Shown: positions 3,031 to 7,602 of the stretch, piece by piece
Layout: every line of letters starts with the position of its first letter
Numbering within the stretch: position 1 is the stretch's first letter
NCBI GenBank assembly: GCA_002429385.1
Contig: DIZL01000080.1
Span: forward strand, 1 to 7,602
DNA length: 7,602 nt
Direction of reading: 5' to 3'
Source of the DNA: Prolixibacteraceae bacterium UBA6029
GTDB lineage: Bacteria > Bacteroidota > Bacteroidia > Bacteroidales > Prolixibacteraceae
Program-made: the position numbers and the translations under genes
The notes under the pieces: generated by a model
What the model saw: only the letters and a program-made list of their open reading frames with translations
The model's database searches: none
What the model was told of the DNA's origin: nothing

Positions 3031-5994
3031 TTAATTCTTCTGGTATACGATTTTCCCCTCTTCACGCCTCACTTCCATGCCGGAGGTAATGGTCGAAGTG
3101 TACACATATAATCCTTGCGGAGAATGTTGTTTTTCAGCATTCCACGTCAACAGGGAAGTACTTGCTGCACTGAATAGCGGATCGAATTTCATCATCAGTT
3201 TGCCTTCGGTATTAAAAATGGAGAGTTGAATCATGTGGTTCTCCACCAGCAGAAACTGGAAGTTAAACTGTCCGGTACCGGGATTTGGAAATACATTCAA
3301 TTGCGGTTCCCCCCTTTCAGGATTAATCGATGAAGTAATCAGTGAAGCTCTTTTTAGAATGTCTGATTTATTGGGGGCGCCCAATTCGTCGTACACTTTG
3401 GCGGTAATGGTGAAATCATGCGTTCCGGAGCAGGTCCAGTTGATTTTGTATGGCGCTTCAAAGGCTTCGCCAATCTTGTGCCAGCTATCGAAAAACTCCA
3501 CCTTGTATATGCGGCTGCCGGCATCAGGATCAGAAACAGTGGCTTCAACGATCAGCTCATCGGTAGCTTTTTCAGTATTGGTTTTTCGCACGGTCATTTT
3601 GTCCACAACGGGTCTTTGGTTAGCCTGAAAGGTTCCGCGGGTTGTGTCACACAAGAATCCATACACGACGGCATTGAGGATGGTATTCTGATGAACGGTA
3701 AATTCGCAATTCATTGGACTGGTATAGTTGCCGAACCAGCGCTCATGACCCGGCCAGCTGGTAACTGAGGCAGGGTATATGCTTTTGAAAGCCCAGGCCA
3801 TTTCCCAGGGGCCCTGACCGGTTTCGTAGGCTTCTTTCCGCCAGGGGCCATAAGGAGTAATTCCCGGAGCCATTTCGTCTTTTCCATTGTACCATGAATC
3901 CATGTGGAAAACCCGTTCAGGATGTCTCAATCCCAGGCCGGTGATCCAGGTAGTATTCAGTGGATTGTTGCCTAAAAAGTAATCTGCTGTATTTTGTACA
4001 CAGGTTTTGAACTTTTGGGCCGTTGCCGCATCGGTGTCTTTAAAGATGTCCCAGGCCATGATGACCTCGAAGACCATGGGTGTAGTTGACTGACCAACCA
4101 GCATGGGCATGTTAAAATCGCCACCCCAACGGCAAGCCCTGTTAGTGGCCGCGTTTAATGAAATATTGGCTGTTGCCTTAATAGCTGATGCCAGCCTGGT
4201 TTTCAAGGCGGCATCGGTTGGCTGATTTTTCATTGCGGCATACACAAAGGCACCGAAACGGTTTTCATCATTCAGGCTACTGGTTGAAGATATGGAAGCC
4301 AGGTCAGTTTTAAGCTGATCGTGGTAACTACTCTCCCCGGTTAACTGGTAAAGGCTGGCAGCAGCAAAACTACGGATGTCTTTCAGCAGGCTGCCCATGG
4401 CTGGTTTGGTTAACTCATCACCTGTCCGGGTATTGGCTTTTGCCCAGTCATAGGCCTCACGGGCTTCCTTCGTCCAATCGACACCTTCGGGATCGCTTGC
4501 ATTGATCGTCTTCAGGCAGAAGGCCAGTTGAGCCGCCAGTGCTGCGTATTTATAGGTTGTATGGGGATCTTCGCCCGAAATGATCCAGGTACGGTTTACG
4601 TCTTCATAGGATGGAATCCCTTCACCATCGCCCCCAAAATGGTCTCCACATACGCGGCCTCCCATTCCACCGGTGCCATAGCCCTTATTGATCAGTTCGT
4701 GGCGGGTGCGGTAATAATAACGGATCAGCCAGCTTGCCTCATCCAGAATGTCAGGAATACCATTTTTGCCTTCAGGAATATTCAGTTCACCATCCCCATA
4801 GTTTTCAGGAGTGACCTGCCAGGCTACAAGGAGCATGGAAGGGATCACCAAATGTGTGTAATAGCCATCCCAGTCGCCTGCATCCTGATACCATCCCCAG
4901 GAGTCGACGGGACCCTTCATTCCTGCTTCGATGGCTTTCTTGTCAGGACGGTCAGGATTACTATTGTCATTGTCGCTATTGGTCCAGTCGATGAACCGTG
5001 AGGTGGTGTATTTCAGCTTGCCTGCAAACCCGGGAGTGATCAACGGATTGTGGGGAGCTTTTCGTTCAAATTCAGTATAGGGTTTCTTCAGTTCTATACC
5101 GCTTCGGTTGTGGTACAGGCCTCGGATAGTGGTATAAAATACGTCGCGGTAAAGATCATCCGCTATTCGGAAAGGGAAGGAAGAACCGATGCCCTCAACC
5201 ACGACCTTAAAGTCTCCCGGATTGTTGAAGGTGGAGAAATTACATTCATACACATCGGCTCCTTCAAAATTACCATTAGGCGTTTCAATGATCTGACCTG
5301 TTTCCACATTGGTTTTACTCTTCCTGAAAGTAAGCTTGCCGGTAAAGGCGATCTGGTTGGTGGCGAGGTTCAGGAGATAAAAATTCTTTCCGGAGAAAGC
5401 CGTAAAATCAACCCCACCCTTGTCGCCTGCCCAATGATAGACATAGGCATACTTTTCGGCAGCCTTGGGTGTATAGCCGATTTGATTGACGTGTATGGCT
5501 TCGGAACGCAGCTTCTGTTCGTTGAAAGTAAAAGACCATTGAGAACTGTTATTGGCCAGGGTACCCGTTTGCAGCAGATAGGTTTTCCCGGTTTGCATGG
5601 GCTGGGGAAGGTAGAGGTAAATCCAGTGCTCTTCCACATGATCGGGACTGGTATTCACACAGCCATTATTCCAACCCTGACATATCCAGGTGAATTCAGT
5701 CCCCTTGGTTTTACGACCAATGTCTGTTGGGGTTTTCCCATCCGTATAGTAAGGATCATCACTACTCTTCAGCAGATAATTCAAGGGTTTTACCGCTTCG
5801 GTGGTATTGAGCTTTTCGACGATTACCTTTTCGTTCGAACGCGCCTGCCCTTTTTGGTGATATACGGCATATCCGTCATCAAAATGGAGCATCAGGATTT
5901 GATTGTTCAGGGGCAGAACTTCCACCAGATCGGATGCTTTCACAGCGAAATCAAGTGAAATAAGCAATACAATAAGCAGGAATGATGTTTTCAT
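3031..5994 (-). CDS. Secreted glycoside hydrolase family 9 protein with type IX secretion tail
   Basis: A 987-residue enzyme that should hydrolyse beta-1,4-glucan-type bonds outside the cell or on its surface. In order: signal peptide (about 1-20, cut near VKA/SD); an unassigned beta-rich N-terminal region (21-160); a CelD_N-like Ig domain opening with EAIHVNQIGYTPKAAEKYAY (165-275); the GH9 (alpha/alpha)6 catalytic domain (about 283-785); a bacterial Ig-like domain (793-885, with YKVEFFDSWHKIGEAFEAPY); and a Por tail (898-987, LNVFPNPGTGQFNFQF). Catalytic residues are visible: the DAGD motif at 371-374 (D374 as base) and NCEFTVHQN at 762-770 with E764 as likely acid. The RHPERVFHMDSWYNG segment (690-704) matches the conserved His/Arg region. 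It follows the SGNH gene by 54 bp, probably as one operon, though a TATATTTG box in the gap could give its own transcript. Exact substrate is open; GH9 also includes exo-acting enzymes. Confidence 0.9.
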   Translation of the reverse strand: MKTSFLLIVLLISLDFAVKASDLVEVLPLNNQILMLHFDDGYAVYHQKGQARSNEKVIVEKLNTTEAVKPLNYLLKSSDDPYYTDGKTPTDIGRKTKGTEFTWICQGWNNGCVNTSPDHVEEHWIYLYLPQPMQTGKTYLLQTGTLANNSSQWSFTFNEQKLRSEAIHVNQIGYTPKAAEKYAYVYHWAGDKGGVDFTAFSGKNFYLLNLATNQIAFTGKLTFRKSKTNVETGQIIETPNGNFEGADVYECNFSTFNNPGDFKVVVEGIGSSFPFRIADDLYRDVFYTTIRGLYHNRSGIELKKPYTEFERKAPHNPLITPGFAGKLKYTTSRFIDWTNSDNDNSNPDRPDKKAIEAGMKGPVDSWGWYQDAGDWDGYYTHLVIPSMLLVAWQVTPENYGDGELNIPEGKNGIPDILDEASWLIRYYYRTRHELINKGYGTGGMGGRVCGDHFGGDGEGIPSYEDVNRTWIISGEDPHTTYKYAALAAQLAFCLKTINASDPEGVDWTKEAREAYDWAKANTRTGDELTKPAMGSLLKDIRSFAAASLYQLTGESSYHDQLKTDLASISSTSSLNDENRFGAFVYAAMKNQPTDAALKTRLASAIKATANISLNAATNRACRWGGDFNMPMLVGQSTTPMVFEVIMAWDIFKDTDAATAQKFKTCVQNTADYFLGNNPLNTTWITGLGLRHPERVFHMDSWYNGKDEMAPGITPYGPWRKEAYETGQGPWEMAWAFKSIYPASVTSWPGHERWFGNYTSPMNCEFTVHQNTILNAVVYGFLCDTTRGTFQANQRPVVDKMTVRKTNTEKATDELIVEATVSDPDAGSRIYKVEFFDSWHKIGEAFEAPYKINWTCSGTHDFTITAKVYDELGAPNKSDILKRASLITSSINPERGEPQLNVFPNPGTGQFNFQFLLVENHMIQLSIFNTEGKLMMKFDPLFSAASTSLLTWNAEKQHSPQGLYVYTSTITSGMEVRREEGKIVYQKN

Positions 5995-6028
5995 GCAATC
6001 AGGAGTGTTAGGTTAGGTTTATTTCTTA

Positions 6029-6036
6029 CAAATATA
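6029..6036 (-). promoter_or_regulatory. Possible internal -7 box before the GH9 gene
   Basis: The minus strand reads TATATTTG in the 54-bp gap between the SGNH and GH9 genes, 35 bases before the GH9 ATG. It is the same octamer as that before the DUF6266 gene. The nearest TTG upstream is only 13 bases away, too close for a normal -33 element, so an independent promoter is possible but unproven. Confidence 0.35.
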
Positions 6037-6048
6037 GTAATACATTAC

Positions 6049-7431
6049 TCAACGGTTATAAAACGGCCGGTAAACCTTTATTTCCTGAATGGGTAATTTT
6101 CCTTTACCTTCAACAGGTATGATTTTTAGCAAATGGCTGGTGTTTGGAACTCCCTGGAACAGGGTGGTGAACCCTATTCCGGTATCTTTATGATCTGCAT
6201 TTGGCTGCCAGAAATCGGCGCTGATGGACCAGGTCTTCCATTTCACCTCATCGCCTGTATTGACGATGGTTTTCAGTACTTTGTAGGAACGGTTCAGGTG
6301 CCAGTCCCCTCCATTTTCCGCATCACCCTTGCTGATGATTACACGTTTTGAAGTGGAAACGAAATCTTCATTTGCTTTGCCTGAACCATCCTTTCCGGTA
6401 ACAGAGCCACTGATCGTGAAACTGAAATCCTCATACGGAGCAGTGGCTTCGGTAAAGGTACAGGTCCATTCTTCAGTAATCCATGGCGTTTGATGCTGAA
6501 TATGGATCATGGCCGGTAAGTACCAGGGCCAGCCTTTTCCGTTGGTTGAATAAGGCCGGGTCATAAAATAGGTACCCTGGAATTCTGACGGGAGTCGGTC
6601 ATCCAGTAGTATCCTTGCTTTTATCGAAGAATCATTTTCGGTATATACCAGATCGACCCTGTTGCCGGAGAAAGGTATTTCCAACTGTTTTTTGCTAAAG
6701 TTAAAATCTTTCCCTGCCACCAGGGTGGTGCATAATCCAAAGGGGTCAGGCTGAAACTTCGGTTTATAGGTGAACAGTGGTTTGATGAGTTCAGCCATCA
6801 GGAATTCACCGTACTTATTCAGGTGGACATCATCTTTCAACAAATCTTTGGGTTGCAGCTGGTGATCCTTCAGGTATTTTTTCCAGGGGTCGCGGATGTT
6901 GATCAGGTCACATTTGTATTTTGCGGCCATTGCCGGAAGAAAATAATACGTCATGGTATCGCTCCAGGCATTTGCGCCAGTATAATGATCGGTTTGAATG
7001 GCCACTTCGGCGGCTGTGCGGGTGCGAATGGTGTATAAAACCGAATCGTATAGCTGGTTGCTGCCATAAATATGAAGCAATACCAGGTCGGGATAGAATG
7101 TGCTGACATCCATCTCGACGGTCTTATAGAGCAACTGAGAGGCAAATCCGCCAATGGATTTATTTTCCATGATCAGGTTGGCATTCGGGTAACGACTTTC
7201 AATGCTTTTCTTCACAGGCAGCCACCAGTCCTGTGCACTGATTGATTGCCCGTACACCAGGATCTTCACGGTGTTGGGCTTTTCGGGTGTGCTTGACTGA
7301 AGCAAATGCATGGTACGTGAGGTGTACCGGCCATAGTTGGTCGTATCGGGCAACTCAGGCATCGGCCAGGTCTGTGCAAACAAGGACAAGGCCGGAAGTA
7401 ACAAGATAGAAAGCAGAAAAAGTTTATTCAT
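6049..7431 (-). CDS. Secreted SGNH/GDSL-type hydrolase (probable carbohydrate esterase)
   Basis: The 460-residue product starts with a clear signal peptide (1-20, MNKLFLLSILLLPALSLFAQ). An SGNH esterase domain covers about residues 50-225. Its blocks are visible: ILVYGQSIS with S63 as nucleophile (GQS replaces GDS), NKSIGG with the oxyanion Gly at 94-95, YGSNQ with N125, and DDVHLNKYG with the D200/H203 pair of the DxxH block. Residues 226-460 form a beta-rich region I cannot assign, possibly a carbohydrate-binding or accessory domain. There is no Por tail, so it is probably periplasmic or exported differently from its neighbour. By its position before GH9 it likely removes acetyl or other acyl groups from the same polysaccharide; that substrate is inference. 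The leader before the ATG is AT-rich without a Shine-Dalgarno. Confidence 0.8.
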   Translation of the reverse strand: MNKLFLLSILLLPALSLFAQTWPMPELPDTTNYGRYTSRTMHLLQSSTPEKPNTVKILVYGQSISAQDWWLPVKKSIESRYPNANLIMENKSIGGFASQLLYKTVEMDVSTFYPDLVLLHIYGSNQLYDSVLYTIRTRTAAEVAIQTDHYTGANAWSDTMTYYFLPAMAAKYKCDLINIRDPWKKYLKDHQLQPKDLLKDDVHLNKYGEFLMAELIKPLFTYKPKFQPDPFGLCTTLVAGKDFNFSKKQLEIPFSGNRVDLVYTENDSSIKARILLDDRLPSEFQGTYFMTRPYSTNGKGWPWYLPAMIHIQHQTPWITEEWTCTFTEATAPYEDFSFTISGSVTGKDGSGKANEDFVSTSKRVIISKGDAENGGDWHLNRSYKVLKTIVNTGDEVKWKTWSISADFWQPNADHKDTGIGFTTLFQGVPNTSHLLKIIPVEGKGKLPIQEIKVYRPFYNR

Positions 7432-7487
7432 AATTTAAGGTATTATTATTCAATGTCGTTTAGTTAAGAAAGAAACTTAAGAAAGTT

Positions 7488-7593
7488 CGTCATTGCAAGT
7501 GGAAAGCTATTTTTAATAGCCAAAATGGTGGATTGACAATCGGTATTAGCGTCTTTATCAGAGCGATGGTCTCCATCAGGGCGTCATTGCGAG
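7488..7593. repeat. Two direct copies of CGTCATTGCRAG upstream of the SGNH gene
   Basis: CGTCATTGCAAG (7488-7499) and CGTCATTGCGAG (7582-7593) differ at one base and lie 94 bases apart. The phrase resembles a dispersed intergenic repeat seen in many bacterial genomes. A small hairpin, GCTATT (7506-7511) with AATAGC (7515-7520), sits between them. The second copy is close to the window end, so a longer repeat unit may continue outside. Confidence 0.45.
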
Positions 7594-7602
7594 TCCCCAC
7601 CC

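Noticed and set aside
4528..5001. A 157-codon plus-strand ORF antisense to the GH9 catalytic domain
   Set aside because: The DAGD motif and other GH9 signatures lie on the minus strand here, and the ORF product has no recognisable features.
5050..5958. A 302-codon plus-strand ORF inside the GH9 gene
   Set aside because: It is antisense to the clearly coding N-terminal part of GH9, has no family resemblance and no promoter. It arises from the codon usage of the real gene.
7460..7478. TTAAG...CTTAA inverted repeat and a TAAGTTTC box upstream of the SGNH gene
   Set aside because: The arms are only 5 bp in AT-rich text and the box departs from the -7 consensus at the key G; not enough to call an operator or promoter.

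Overview
The window looks like a chromosomal piece from a member of the Bacteroidota. The evidence is a type IX secretion (Por) C-terminal tail on a secreted glycoside hydrolase, a DUF6266 protein, TATATTTG boxes matching the Bacteroidota -7 promoter consensus TAnnTTTG, and start codons with AT-rich leaders instead of Shine-Dalgarno sequences. All convincing genes lie on the minus strand, so the window is transcribed right to left.

Right half (about 3000-7602): a two-gene secreted carbohydrate-active unit. A signal-peptide SGNH/GDSL-type hydrolase (7431 to 6049) is followed after 54 bp by a 987-residue family 9 glycoside hydrolase (5994 to 3031) with an Ig-like domain and a Por tail. They probably act together on plant-type beta-glucan or hemicellulose, the esterase removing acyl groups and GH9 cutting the backbone. 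There is no SusC/SusD pair in view. A strong hairpin lies 7 bases past the GH9 stop and probably ends the unit.

Middle (2199-3030): about 830 bp with no convincing gene but much structure. It holds an array of about ten 11-bp units (2599-2708), many ATTCGA/TCGAAT hexamers, a 13-bp perfect inverted repeat around the DUF6266 promoter, and an isolated plus-strand promoter-like box followed by a 15-codon ORF that ends inside the GH9 hairpin.

Left third (1-2198): AT-rich accessory DNA with signs of decay. In transcription order it holds a DUF6266 gene, an MNT nucleotidyltransferase gene overlapping (ATGA) a HEPN partner that is frameshifted in a homopolymer, a C-terminal remnant of a tyrosine recombinase, and an 88-codon Mrr-like nuclease fragment. 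This looks like an eroded defence or mobile-element island next to a stable polysaccharide-degradation locus.

I see no CRISPR array, tRNA, rRNA or intact insertion sequence. I do not see a clearly new system. The most unusual items are the 11-bp array, the frameshifted MNT-HEPN pair with its recombinase scar, and the promoter/short ORF/hairpin arrangement at 2925-3023.
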